This document shows, in pieces, positions 42,453-50,690 of a DNA stretch of 64,000 nucleotides. This DNA is from Paenibacillus_E violae (lineage in GTDB: Bacteria > Bacillota > Bacilli > Paenibacillales > NBRC-103111), in assembly GCF_032461945.1 (NCBI RefSeq), contig NZ_JAWCUD010000008.1, forward strand, positions 248,001 through 312,000, in the 5' to 3' direction. The notes under the pieces were generated by a model, which saw only the letters and a list, made by a program, of their open reading frames with translations, was not told where the DNA came from and did not search any database. A program made the translations under genes and the position numbers. How positions within the stretch are numbered: the first letter of the stretch is position 1; every line of letters begins with the position of its first letter.

Positions 42453-42640
42453 ATAGGGGAACTATGGTTCACTATTTGTAGTAAAACAGGCGATTGGCTA
42501 GATGCAAGGGGACTCTGATCCCTTATTTTTCTAGTTTACGACGAATTGCTGCTTATTTTAAGAGAATAGCGCCCTGTAGTTCCCATATGCACTCCAATAT
42601 ACTGTTTTCTAATGATATAGCTTCCTATAGTTCCTCTAAG
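42453..42640. repeat. four-palindrome phased element, GGGAACTA family, copy 1
   Basis: Four related motifs centred near 42464 (ATAGGGGAACTATGGTTC), 42515 (AAGGGGACTCTGATCCCTT), 42576.5 (CCCTGTAGTTCCC) and 42627.5 (CCTATAGTTCC). Spacings are about 51, 62 and 51 bp. The first two point forward and the last two reverse. Units 1 and 2 are themselves palindromic (ATAG/CTAT and AAGGG/CCCTT arms). Confidence 0.7.
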
Positions 42641-42739
42641 CATGCACGATCTCGTGGAAAGTAGGATAGAGTTGTATTACAATGGTTGCATGTGCAATTA
42701 TTCATATCTTCGTTAACGGAATGGAAGGGTGATCTTGGC

Positions 42740-43753
42740 TTGAGATATTCGAGATTCGGTAAATCCGGTTATAACGTATCGTCACTGGGCTTTGGGGCAA
42801 TGAATCTTCCCAATGTACCCCTGGAACAGGCTAGAGAGGCGTTGAACTATGCCTTGGATCACGGCATTAATTATATCGATACCGCAGCCGCCTATCGTAA
42901 CAGCGAAGAGATCATCGGCGAATGCATTTCGCATCGCAGGGATGAGTACTTCTTGGCGACGAAGACAGGAGCGCGCGATTACGAAACGGCGAAGGCGGAG
43001 ATCGAGCGAAGCCTGGTGCGTATGAAAACGGACCATGTCGATTTACTGCAAATTCACTATGTGAACTACGTAACTGAATTTAAAAAGGCAATGGATATCG
43101 AAGGCGCTTACAAGGCAGCGCTGGAAGCTCAGCGAGAAGGCAAAGTCCGCTTCATCGGCATTTCCGGACATCGGCCGGATTTGCTGACGAAATGGATCGC
43201 AAAAGGGCAATTCGATCAAATTTTGTTTCATTTGAATTTAGCGCAGCCTTTTGCCTTAGAGGAGCTTATTCCGAAAGCAACAGAGATGGACTTGATGAAG
43301 GTTGCGATGAAGCCGCTATCAGGCGGATTCATTCAACCCGTTGACCGGGCCATCCGGTATCCGTACAGCCAGAACGTTCATGTAACCATTTCGGGGATGG
43401 TCAGTGTGAAGGAAGTGCAGGAAAACCTGGCTGCACAAGAACAAGAGGTTGGCACGGAAGAGCGTCAAGAGCTCGAACAATTGGCAATTGAACTCGGTCA
43501 GCACGATTGCAGACGGTGCAACTACTGCTCCTGCCCACTTGAAATCGCCATTCCGGATGTGATGATTTCGAGCAGATTCAGAGAAAAATTTGGTTTGCTG
43601 CCGAAGGGCGAGGGATTTTTCGAAAGACAAAAGGATAGAATAATAGGCTGTGCTGACCATGATCCGTGCAAAGAGAAGCCGATTTGCGAAGAGAAATGCC
43701 CATATCACCTGCCTATGCAGTCCGTTATTCAGAAGGCAGCATCTTTTTATTAA
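42740..43753 (+). CDS. aldo/keto reductase with C-terminal cysteine cluster
   Basis: A 337-residue oxidoreductase. The AKR barrel starts YSRFGKSGYNVSSLGFGAMN and has the catalytic Tyr region DTAAAYRNSE and HVDLLQIHYVNY. The C-terminal 80 residues hold CRRCNYCSCPL and CADHDPCKEKPICEEKCPY, a cysteine pattern like the ferredoxin-type tail of a subgroup of predicted iron-sulfur aldo/keto reductases. TTG 42740 after AAGGGTGATC is the most likely start. It is 21 bases upstream of pepA. Substrate unknown. Confidence 0.85.
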   Translation: MRYSRFGKSGYNVSSLGFGAMNLPNVPLEQAREALNYALDHGINYIDTAAAYRNSEEIIGECISHRRDEYFLATKTGARDYETAKAEIERSLVRMKTDHVDLLQIHYVNYVTEFKKAMDIEGAYKAALEAQREGKVRFIGISGHRPDLLTKWIAKGQFDQILFHLNLAQPFALEELIPKATEMDLMKVAMKPLSGGFIQPVDRAIRYPYSQNVHVTISGMVSVKEVQENLAAQEQEVGTEERQELEQLAIELGQHDCRRCNYCSCPLEIAIPDVMISSRFREKFGLLPKGEGFFERQKDRIIGCADHDPCKEKPICEEKCPYHLPMQSVIQKAASFY

Positions 43754-43774
43754 GCTAACAGGGAGAATGACACT

Positions 43775-45283
43775 ATGTTTGAAAAAAACACAGCAATTAC
43801 GACGGGCGTGTTCACGTCATTCACGCATAACGAGCAAGGGGCAGACGCCATCGTCGTCTGCCTAAGTGAAGTCGAGCTGCGCGAGGACACCGTCCTCGGC
43901 GAGCCGCAGCTCGACCAAGCCCTTCAGCGCATGCGCGCGAAGGGCATCTTTACGGGCGCCTCAGGCGAGCTCGAGGCGCTGCCCACCTACGGGCTGCTGC
44001 CGTACGCGTACGTGCTCGTTGCGGGGCTCGGCCCCGCAACCTCACGCGATACGCTGCGAGCAGCCGCCGTGCATGCAGCGCGCGAGGCAATCGCACTGAA
44101 GCTCGAAAGCTTGGCGCTGAAGCTGCCAAGCGGCTTCGACAGCCGGTCCGCCGTCACGGCGCTGACCGAAGGGCTGCTTCTCGGTACATACCGCATCGCG
44201 GTGTACCGCAAAGACGAGCCGGCGCGCGCAGAGCTGCGCCGGGCGGTACTGCTCACAGAAGCGGCTGCGGAAGCAGCGCTTCTGGCATCGGCGATCGCAG
44301 CCGCTGAGGCGGTTGCGGAGGGCACGAACTATGCCCGGGATCTCACGAACCTCCCGGCCAACAAGCTGCTTCCGGCTACCCTCGCAGAGGAAGCCATGAA
44401 GCTTGCCCAGCACTACGGCTTCGGCTGCGAAGTGCTGGACGAGCACGAGATCGCCGCCCGCGGAATGGGCGGCCTGATCGCGGTTGGCGCTGGCAGTGCC
44501 AACCCGCCACGGATGATCACCCTGCAGTACAAGGGTGATCCGGACTCAGCCGACGTGCTGGGCCTCGTCGGCAAAGGCGTGACCTTCGATACCGGCGGCA
44601 TCTCGATGAAAAGCCCCGACGGCATGGAAGAGATGATCAGCGATATGGGAGGAGCCGCCACGCTGCTTGGAGCTCTTCACATCGTCGGGCAGTTGAAACC
44701 GAAGATCAACTTGGTCGTCGTCATCCCGTCGGCGGAAAATATGACGTCCGGCTCGGCGTATCGTCCAGGCGATATTGTGAAGATGTTTAGCGGACACTCC
44801 GTGGAAGTGCTGAATACGGACGCAGAGGGCCGTATTATCTTGGCGGAGGGAATTACCTACGCGAAGAAGCTCGGAGCAAATCGTCTGATCGATGTCGCTA
44901 CTTTGACAGGAGCTATCTTAATTTCCTTCGCCGATGTCGCGACGGGGGCTGTGACGAACGATGATGAGTTCCTGAAGCCACTGCTTCAAGCGGCTGGCGA
45001 AGCGGGAGAGAAGCTCTGGCAGCTGCCTAACTATCCGGAGTATCGCGAAATGCTGAAAAGCGACGTGGCGGATATTAAAAACCAAGCCTCCTCAGATCGC
45101 TGGGCGGGAGCTATTACCGGAGGGCTTTTCATCGGGTACTTCGCCGAAGAAACGCCTTGGATTCATCTCGATACAGGCGGCACCGCGTGGTTATGGTCAG
45201 CCAAAGGCATCGAGCCCAAGGGAGCAACAGGCGTTATGGTGCGGACATTAGCTGCTTATTTATGCGGCGATCAATTAAGATAA
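43775..45283 (+). CDS. pepA: leucyl aminopeptidase, M17 family
   Basis: A cytosolic two-metal aminopeptidase of 502 residues that removes N-terminal residues from peptides. Metal and catalytic motifs are intact: VGKGVTFDTGGISMKSPDG, SDMGGAATLLGA, ENMTSGSAYRPGDI and the signature NTDAEGRIILAEG. The variable N-terminal domain (1-170) is encoded by a stretch visibly richer in G+C than the catalytic part. The ATG at 43775 is preceded by AGGGAG at eleven bases. Follows the aldo/keto reductase gene closely and may share its transcript. Confidence 0.94.
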   Translation: MFEKNTAITTGVFTSFTHNEQGADAIVVCLSEVELREDTVLGEPQLDQALQRMRAKGIFTGASGELEALPTYGLLPYAYVLVAGLGPATSRDTLRAAAVHAAREAIALKLESLALKLPSGFDSRSAVTALTEGLLLGTYRIAVYRKDEPARAELRRAVLLTEAAAEAALLASAIAAAEAVAEGTNYARDLTNLPANKLLPATLAEEAMKLAQHYGFGCEVLDEHEIAARGMGGLIAVGAGSANPPRMITLQYKGDPDSADVLGLVGKGVTFDTGGISMKSPDGMEEMISDMGGAATLLGALHIVGQLKPKINLVVVIPSAENMTSGSAYRPGDIVKMFSGHSVEVLNTDAEGRIILAEGITYAKKLGANRLIDVATLTGAILISFADVATGAVTNDDEFLKPLLQAAGEAGEKLWQLPNYPEYREMLKSDVADIKNQASSDRWAGAITGGLFIGYFAEETPWIHLDTGGTAWLWSAKGIEPKGATGVMVRTLAAYLCGDQLR

Positions 45284-45302
45284 ATGCTTTTCTAATAAAA
45301 AT

Positions 45303-45347
45303 GAGGCTGTCCCAAAAGTCATCCAATGACCGAGGGAGAGCCTATTT
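45303..45347. terminator. dispersed hairpin repeat after pepA
   Basis: GAGGCTGTCCC...GTCATCCAATGAC...GGGAGAGCCT, a decayed copy of the terminator-like repeat at 3640 and 45965. Its better T run is on the minus strand, where no gene ends, so it may be a relocated repeat. Confidence 0.55.
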
Positions 45348-45424
45348 GCGTTGCAAATTCTTGAACTCCAAAAAACAATCATGCGTGAAAGAATTGATGG
45401 ATAAAGAGGGAGGGGATTTGTAAA

Positions 45425-45964
45425 ATGGACAGAATCTGTGGTTACGTCAGCAGGCTGGGAAATAATTCAGGCTATCAATGGTCTGAATTTTTCTCCGCTA
45501 GTTGGTGGAGTTTGAAGTTTGTTTGGTTTGAAGAGCTGCTATTTCGAGATGCATTGCTTGTCATACTGATCCACTGGCTGGGTGTTCGATTGGGAATTGT
45601 TCTTTCGGCAGCCGCGTTTGGGGCTTATCACTGGTTCTCGTATGGTTTGTTCGGTAATATTCCTGTCATGATCTTGATGTTTGCAGCTACTTTTGTGATG
45701 GGACTGGTATGGGCGTATGCGTACTCAAAATCGGGTTCCATGGCCATCGCAGTAGGCAGCCATCTTGGTTGGAATGCAACATCGGCAATTGTCTTCTCTG
45801 ACGGTCCTATTGGTAATCAATTGTTAATTCAGCTTAAAGGTGCTGAGTATATGCCGCTCACGGGCCTGCCATCGCTATTGTTCTTTATCGCTTCAACACA
45901 GCGTTACCATGCATATTTTTTTGGATCAAGTACAAGAAATCGGCTTAAAAAATCGGCTCCATAA
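45425..45964 (+). CDS. CPBP-family intramembrane metalloprotease
   Basis: A 179-residue membrane protein with the three CPBP/Abi motifs: EELLFRDALL (Glu-Glu-x3-Arg), FGAYHW and HLGWN, which form the metal site of Rce1-like proteases. The ATG follows GGAGGGG. It is at the short end for the family and seems to lack the usual N-terminal helices before the first motif, so it may be truncated. The gene is bracketed by two copies of the GAGGCT...AGCCTC hairpin repeat (45303 and 45965). Role unknown; bacterial members are linked to peptide processing or bacteriocin immunity. Confidence 0.8.
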   Translation: MDRICGYVSRLGNNSGYQWSEFFSASWWSLKFVWFEELLFRDALLVILIHWLGVRLGIVLSAAAFGAYHWFSYGLFGNIPVMILMFAATFVMGLVWAYAYSKSGSMAIAVGSHLGWNATSAIVFSDGPIGNQLLIQLKGAEYMPLTGLPSLLFFIASTQRYHAYFFGSSTRNRLKKSAP

Positions 45965-46010
45965 AAAAGAGGCTACCCCAAGTCATCCAATGACCGTAGG
46001 ACAGCCTCGT
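45965..46010 (-). terminator. dispersed hairpin repeat, terminator of the 46018 gene
   Basis: On the minus strand GAGGCTGTCCTAC...GTCATTGGATGAC...GGGGTAGCCTC followed by TTTTTTA. Same family as 3640 and 45303. Confidence 0.75.
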
Positions 46011-46017
46011 TTGTCGT

Positions 46018-46575
46018 TTAAGCACCGACACTTCTACCGGCTGCAGCAGGCTGCGAAACCGTTTTTTGCAGTAGCTCATTCACATCAGACAATTGAATGA
46101 CGATTCTGTTGATTTCATTCGTCGTATAAGAGAGTTGGCTCATACGCTGCTGAAGCTGGGGCAAGGAGATGCCGATCCAGTTTTTCTTTTTGCGATGCAG
46201 GGACAGGTCATATTTGAGCACCGTCATTGTGGCGGCGAATGGATCTGGTTTGATATAGACATCTTTCATGACATCATCCAGATTGAAATAGAGCTGCCTA
46301 CGGTCCCATTTAACAAAACCTTGCTCGAACAAGATCACTAGGAAATCGGAACCTGACTTGTCTTTGTTCTCCATCGTAATAAGTCGGACAGCGCCTTTGG
46401 CCTGATTTGGCTTGATGTACTGGCCTGAACGAATATCAGGAAGGAAAGGAACAATGAGAAGCGGGCCTACACTGGCGATATACAAATAAGTTGTTGACTG
46501 AAACACAAGAGAGAGTACAATAAAGGTCAAAAAGAGTATTGAGCTTGTGATAAGACCAAAATGGTTTGGTTTCAT
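46018..46575 (-). CDS. membrane-anchored hypothetical protein
   Basis: A 185-residue protein with two N-terminal helices (about 8-25 and 29-45) and a soluble remainder with LITMENKDKSGSDFLVILFE and an amphipathic tail. The ATG at 46575 has only a weak upstream GGCGGG. No family is recognised. It is transcribed alone and convergent with the CPBP gene. Confidence 0.6.
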   Translation of the reverse strand: MKPNHFGLITSSILFLTFIVLSLVFQSTTYLYIASVGPLLIVPFLPDIRSGQYIKPNQAKGAVRLITMENKDKSGSDFLVILFEQGFVKWDRRQLYFNLDDVMKDVYIKPDPFAATMTVLKYDLSLHRKKKNWIGISLPQLQQRMSQLSYTTNEINRIVIQLSDVNELLQKTVSQPAAAGRSVGA

Positions 46576-46701
46576 AGTATGTCGATGATCCCGCCTGACA
46601 TGATAGATTAGGTAGTCTGTCCCATTTTACCATAAGCGCCCTATATCTTGTAAACTATTAGATCTTTCAATAGGTTTTACCCTTACAAAATGGAGGCGAG
46701 C

Positions 46702-47976
46702 ATGCTTATGAAAATGCTGGACAGCTTGTGGAATCCCCGGAAAAAACGCTCCTACTACCGAAAAAGTCTTCTCATTGCTACGCTGGAGGGATTCCCGGCT
46801 GTTGTGATTTTTCAGCTTTTGGGCGGTCCTTTCTTGACCGGGTATTTATTGTACCTTGGTGCGACATCAACGGAGATCGGGTTTATATTAGCCATCACGA
46901 CAGTGGTGAATATCATCCAAATCGGTATGGCTGTAGCGATGCAGAAATTCAGGAACCGCAAGCGGATGCTCCTCATTTTCGGCTCCTCTCACAGGTTGTT
47001 ATGGGCTTCCGTAGGTTTGATCCCGTTTCTGTTCCCGCAAGATTGGTGGGTCGTGATGTACATCATTCTGTACACGGTGGCTCATTTAGGCAATGCCGCA
47101 GGCGGTGTCGTATGGACCTCGTTGATCAGCGATGCGGTTCCGGGCCCGGTTCGCGGGCGGTATTTTGGAATTCGCAATACGATTCTAGGCGGAGTAAGTT
47201 CCCTTGCTCTTTTTATAGGCGGTCAGATTCTGGATAAATATCCTGGCGGACAGGGTTTTACCTATTTATTTATGATTGTCGGCGTTTGCGCGCTCCTCAA
47301 TATATTGGCTTATTGCTTATATCCGAATCCGCCTTTCGAGCCATCCAAGGAATCGAATCCGATAGGAATGATTGGGAAGCCATTGAAGGACCGCGCTTTT
47401 ATAAAAGCGATTATTTTCTTAGCTGTGTTTTTATTTGTGCAAAGTTTGACCGTACCGCTATTTTCCTATGTCATGCTAAAGCTCATGGCCATTAATTATG
47501 AAACAGTTTCCTACATCACCGTCGTCCATACGTTGGTCATGATGGCAAGTTACTATGTTTGGGGTAACCTAAACGCACGTTATTCAGCGCAAACCTTGCT
47601 GTTATGGTCTTTACCGATCATTGCCCTCGCTTGTCTTTTGTGGGGGGCGATTGCCCTCATTCCGGCGATTGTCGTGCTTTATGCGGTTCATATCGTGCTT
47701 GGTATAGGACTCGGCGGGTTTAACCAGATGGTCTTTACATTTACAATTGGTGATACACCGAAAAGTGAACGGCCTATGTACATTGCAACGTATTCGGCGA
47801 TTACGGGTTTTGCGGCCTTTTTAGGACCGATCGTTGGGGGAAAAGTATATGAGCTCATTGCGGAGGCCCCGATGTGGATGCAGATTTATGGCGTTTCGAC
47901 ACTTGTGGGCGCTGTGCTGATGATACTTGGATTCGTGGTAGGACGCCTGGTACTCGGGAAACAAATAAGGAGCTGA
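46702..47976 (+). CDS. MFS transporter
   Basis: A 12-helix major facilitator of 424 residues. ATG 46702 is five bases after GGAGG; an ATG at 46708 is possible. The loop between helices 2 and 3 has KFRNRKRMLL, the family's basic signature, and TSLISDAVPGPVRGRYFGIR is a known feature of a subgroup of MFS proteins. The Gfo/Idh/MocA gene starts nine bases downstream, so the two are co-transcribed; this suggests import or export of a sugar or sugar derivative. Substrate unknown. Confidence 0.87.
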   Translation: MLMKMLDSLWNPRKKRSYYRKSLLIATLEGFPAVVIFQLLGGPFLTGYLLYLGATSTEIGFILAITTVVNIIQIGMAVAMQKFRNRKRMLLIFGSSHRLLWASVGLIPFLFPQDWWVVMYIILYTVAHLGNAAGGVVWTSLISDAVPGPVRGRYFGIRNTILGGVSSLALFIGGQILDKYPGGQGFTYLFMIVGVCALLNILAYCLYPNPPFEPSKESNPIGMIGKPLKDRAFIKAIIFLAVFLFVQSLTVPLFSYVMLKLMAINYETVSYITVVHTLVMMASYYVWGNLNARYSAQTLLLWSLPIIALACLLWGAIALIPAIVVLYAVHIVLGIGLGGFNQMVFTFTIGDTPKSERPMYIATYSAITGFAAFLGPIVGGKVYELIAEAPMWMQIYGVSTLVGAVLMILGFVVGRLVLGKQIRS

Positions 47977-47985
47977 CTTTTTAAA

Positions 47986-48909
47986 ATGACAAGAAAAAGA
48001 ATCGGAATCATCGGGCTTGGGGATATCGCGCAAAAAGTATATCTGCCGCTTCTTTCCGTTAATGAACAAGTGGACATCGCTGGCATTATGAGCTCCACAC
48101 CGGCAACCGTTGAACGAATGAAGACCAAGTATCGTATCCCATTCGGGACAACGAAGTTGGAGGAGTTGCTCGCGCTTGATTTGGACGCTGTTTTCGTGCA
48201 CAGTCCGACTCCAACCCATTATGAAATTGCTATGAAAAGCATGGAGCAGGGTGTTGCGGTTTATGTAGATAAGCCATTGTCCTACGATTGGGAGCAGTCG
48301 GTAGAGATGGCTTCTTATGCGGAACGAAAAGGGGTGCTCCTTGCAGCGGGCTTTAACCGCAGGTTTGCTCCGCTTTATCTCGAAGCGCGTGATTGGCTGC
48401 AGGGAGCAGGCGGTTTTGATTGGTGTTCAGCGGTTAAACACCGGATTAAACAGCAGGGTCATGGCGCGAAAGAGACGCTGTATGATGATTTGATCCATAT
48501 GTTGGACCTTTTGCTCTGGCTGGGGGGAAGCCCCTATGAAGTGGCTTCGTATCATCAACAAGTGGATGAAGTTGGAAGGCTGCTTCACGCTTCAGGTGCA
48601 CTGTCTTTCGGCTCCTCGCAGGGTACCTATAGCATGGTAAGGCTGGCGGGCGTGGATCTGGAAAAAGTCGAGCTGCATGGCAGCGGCCGTTCGGTCGAGG
48701 TGACGAATCTGGAGTCAGCAGTCTTCTATGAAAAAGGCGCCGCGCCGCGCGTACGTTCCTTCGGAAGCTGGGACACCGTGCTGGAGAGAAGGGGATTTGC
48801 CAGCGTCGTTCAGCATTTCCTGGACAGCTTGGCTGACCCGAATGCCTGCACGATCCGGGGCGACCTTGTGCTCGCGTCTCATCAGCTGGTTGAGCGGCTG
48901 TCTGTTTAG
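47986..48909 (+). CDS. Gfo/Idh/MocA-family oxidoreductase
   Basis: A 307-residue NAD(P)-dependent dehydrogenase. Rossmann motif IGIIGLGDIAQKVYLPLL, then VHSPTPTHYEIAMKSMEQG, the conserved VYVDKPLSYDW (Lys-Pro of the active site) and DDLIHMLDLLLWLGG (His in the catalytic helix). The ATG is preceded by AAGGAG at the long distance of 13 bases. Forms a two-gene unit with the MFS transporter, suggesting metabolism of the transported sugar or cyclitol. Confidence 0.9.
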   Translation: MTRKRIGIIGLGDIAQKVYLPLLSVNEQVDIAGIMSSTPATVERMKTKYRIPFGTTKLEELLALDLDAVFVHSPTPTHYEIAMKSMEQGVAVYVDKPLSYDWEQSVEMASYAERKGVLLAAGFNRRFAPLYLEARDWLQGAGGFDWCSAVKHRIKQQGHGAKETLYDDLIHMLDLLLWLGGSPYEVASYHQQVDEVGRLLHASGALSFGSSQGTYSMVRLAGVDLEKVELHGSGRSVEVTNLESAVFYEKGAAPRVRSFGSWDTVLERRGFASVVQHFLDSLADPNACTIRGDLVLASHQLVERLSV

Positions 48910-48919
48910 AAATGTTACT

Positions 48920-48971
48920 AGGGACTGTCTTTGAGTAGAATGTAGGTTCTACTTGAGGGGAGTCCCTTTTT
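48920..48971 (+). terminator. terminator after the Gfo/Idh/MocA gene
   Basis: GGGACT and AGTCCC enclose a second stem (GAGTAGAA/TTCTACTT), followed by five Ts. Confidence 0.85.
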
Positions 48972-49035
48972 GGTTTAGCTGAGCTAGTTGGGTAGCTTCG
49001 TATCAAAGGTGTGTTTTGCTGTGCGGGAGAGGGGA

Positions 49036-49217
49036 GCGGAACTACAGGGCGCTATTTGAGCGGAATGAGCTGATTTTGGGTCACTGGGGAACTACAGGGT
49101 CTTAATTGATGGGAAAAGCTGTTATTCGCTCTGAAAATGGCGGAATAGAGGATCACAGTTCCCTTAGAAGGCTGAGCTAGCGGATTATTGCAAAATAGGG
49201 GATTGTAGTTCCCTATT
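49036..49217. repeat. four-palindrome phased element, GGGAACTA family, copy 2
   Basis: Motifs centred near 49044.5 (GGAACTACAGGGCGC), 49094.5 (GGGGAACTACAGGG), 49155.5 (GATCACAGTTCCC) and 49205.5 (AATAGGG/CCCTATT around GATTGTAGTT). Spacings are 50, 61 and 50 bp; the first two point forward and the last two reverse. GGAACTACAGGGCGCTATT is shared exactly with the reverse strand of copy 1 at 42561-42579. Confidence 0.75.
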
Positions 49218-49320
49218 ATGAGGATTCGTCTGGGATAGCGGCTAATTTTACTCAGTAGGCACTTGTTGAGGCACTTTGGTCCGATGGAAGATTGATACGT
49301 AGATCTGGTAATAAAGTTTA

Positions 49321-49503
49321 GTTGGAGTAAATCCAACGAGCAGGTCGTCTTGGCGGATTATTCGTGTAGTTCATTGGATTATTTCCAACGAGATGGTTGG
49401 AAATGACCTGATTATGGCTCATTTCAGAGGCTTTATTGGAAATAATCCAATGGGAAGCTGATTTACGAGCCTAAAATGACCTTCTCATTGGAATTCTTCC
49501 AAT
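49321..49503. repeat. four-palindrome phased element, TTGGA family, copy 2
   Basis: Units of 17 bp start at 49321 (GTTGGAGTAAATCCAAC), 49373 (ATTGGATTATTTCCAAC), 49435 (ATTGGAAATAATCCAAT) and 49487 (ATTGGAATTCTTCCAAT); spacings 52, 62 and 52. Unit 3 is the reverse complement of unit 2 except for one end base. GAAATGA (49400) and TCATTTC (49419) form a further perfect palindrome centred at 49412.5, the dyad of the array. Spacers 1 and 3 are also similar in inverted orientation (GAGCAGGTCGTCTT versus GAGAAGGTCATTTT). Confidence 0.85.
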
Positions 49504-49638
49504 GTAACTTGAATTTGAATCGTATGGCCAGCCACTTAGGCAAATGCGCGTGCGAAACGAATCTTGAAGAGTAACCTCAGACCGGAACATGCTATGATAA
49601 AACCACACGTAACCTTTCCCTAGGAGGACTAGCCCCGA

Positions 49639-50613
49639 ATGTCAAAAGCGGATCAAATGCTAGCCATTCTATGGCTCATCAAATCACATAAACAAATAAC
49701 GGCAAAGCAATTAGCCGAAAAGCTGGAGATACACATCCGCACGGTGTACCGGTACATCGATGCGCTATGCGCGAGCGGTGTTCCGATCATATCGGATTCC
49801 GGGCATCATGGCGGTTACCGCTTGCTCGGGCAGTTTAATGAGGCGCCGCTCGTCTTCGATCTGGATGAGCAGAAGGCGCTTATCCACGCTGCTTCGTTTG
49901 CCTTGGAGGCAGGGTATCCCTATGGAGAGAAGCTGAATCAAGCTGTTGCCAAGCTTAAGTTATACACCAATCGGGAGCAGCTGGAGCAAATCCATCTTCA
50001 TGAGCAGGGGTTGGACGTTATATCGCCGCAGGCGGATGCCGCTAAATCTTCCTTGCTGCAAGAAGTGGAGATGGCCGTCGCCAAACGAGTCACGCTTCGC
50101 ATGCACTATCAAAAAGGCTACGGTGCGGCAGCAGAAACCCGCGATCTGAATCCGTATGGACTCGTTTGCTGGAAAAACAAATGGTATGTCGTTGGATACT
50201 GTCATCTGCGGAACGAAGTCCGCAGCTTTCGAGTGGATCGCATCCGGGAGTTGTCCAAGATGGATACGACATTTGAGAGGCCGATCGATTTCTCGGCTCG
50301 CCAATTTATTCTCACAAGCGTCCTGCCTGAAGCAGATAAACCGGAAGAACGGATCTCCGTTAAAATCACCGGGAGTGAGCAAGCGCTGGACGACCTGTGC
50401 GGGCATTGGTTCCTGGCCCATGCCCTAGTAGAGCGCTCGCAATATGAAGCCCATTTTCAAGTCCAGGAGAAAGCCATCCACACTCATCTTCCATATCAAC
50501 TCCTCAGTTATGGAGGCACAATTCAAGTTAAGGAACCTCAAATGCTTATCAAGATGCTGCGGGACATTACGCTGAATTTACATCATTATTATTCGTCGCT
50601 GCCAATTGACTGA
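49639..50613 (+). CDS. WYL-domain transcriptional regulator
   Basis: A 324-residue regulator with an N-terminal HTH_11 domain (ITAKQLAEKLEIHIRTVYRY, then DALCASGVPIISDSG) and a WYL domain around residues 140-230 (VTLRMHYQKGYG, NPYGLVCWKNKWYVVGYC). The ATG follows TAGGAGG. WYL domains sense small ligands or nucleic acids. The DinB-family gene starts 77 bases downstream on the same strand and could be its partner or target. Confidence 0.92.
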   Translation: MSKADQMLAILWLIKSHKQITAKQLAEKLEIHIRTVYRYIDALCASGVPIISDSGHHGGYRLLGQFNEAPLVFDLDEQKALIHAASFALEAGYPYGEKLNQAVAKLKLYTNREQLEQIHLHEQGLDVISPQADAAKSSLLQEVEMAVAKRVTLRMHYQKGYGAAAETRDLNPYGLVCWKNKWYVVGYCHLRNEVRSFRVDRIRELSKMDTTFERPIDFSARQFILTSVLPEADKPEERISVKITGSEQALDDLCGHWFLAHALVERSQYEAHFQVQEKAIHTHLPYQLLSYGGTIQVKEPQMLIKMLRDITLNLHHYYSSLPID

Positions 50614-50690
50614 CCGTTTTTGTCAGTGAAGCCGAGGTACAATGAGCTCATAGTTAACACAGAGTTCCATTCTGAGGAGGATGATGAAGC

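Noticed and set aside
42191..42472. Minus-strand open frame through the 39-bp tandem repeat
   Set aside because: The frame is open only because the period is a multiple of three; no ribosome site and no protein-like homology.
49052..49336. Minus-strand open frame between the Gfo/Idh and WYL genes
   Set aside because: Lies on the repeat elements and shows no start signal or family resemblance.
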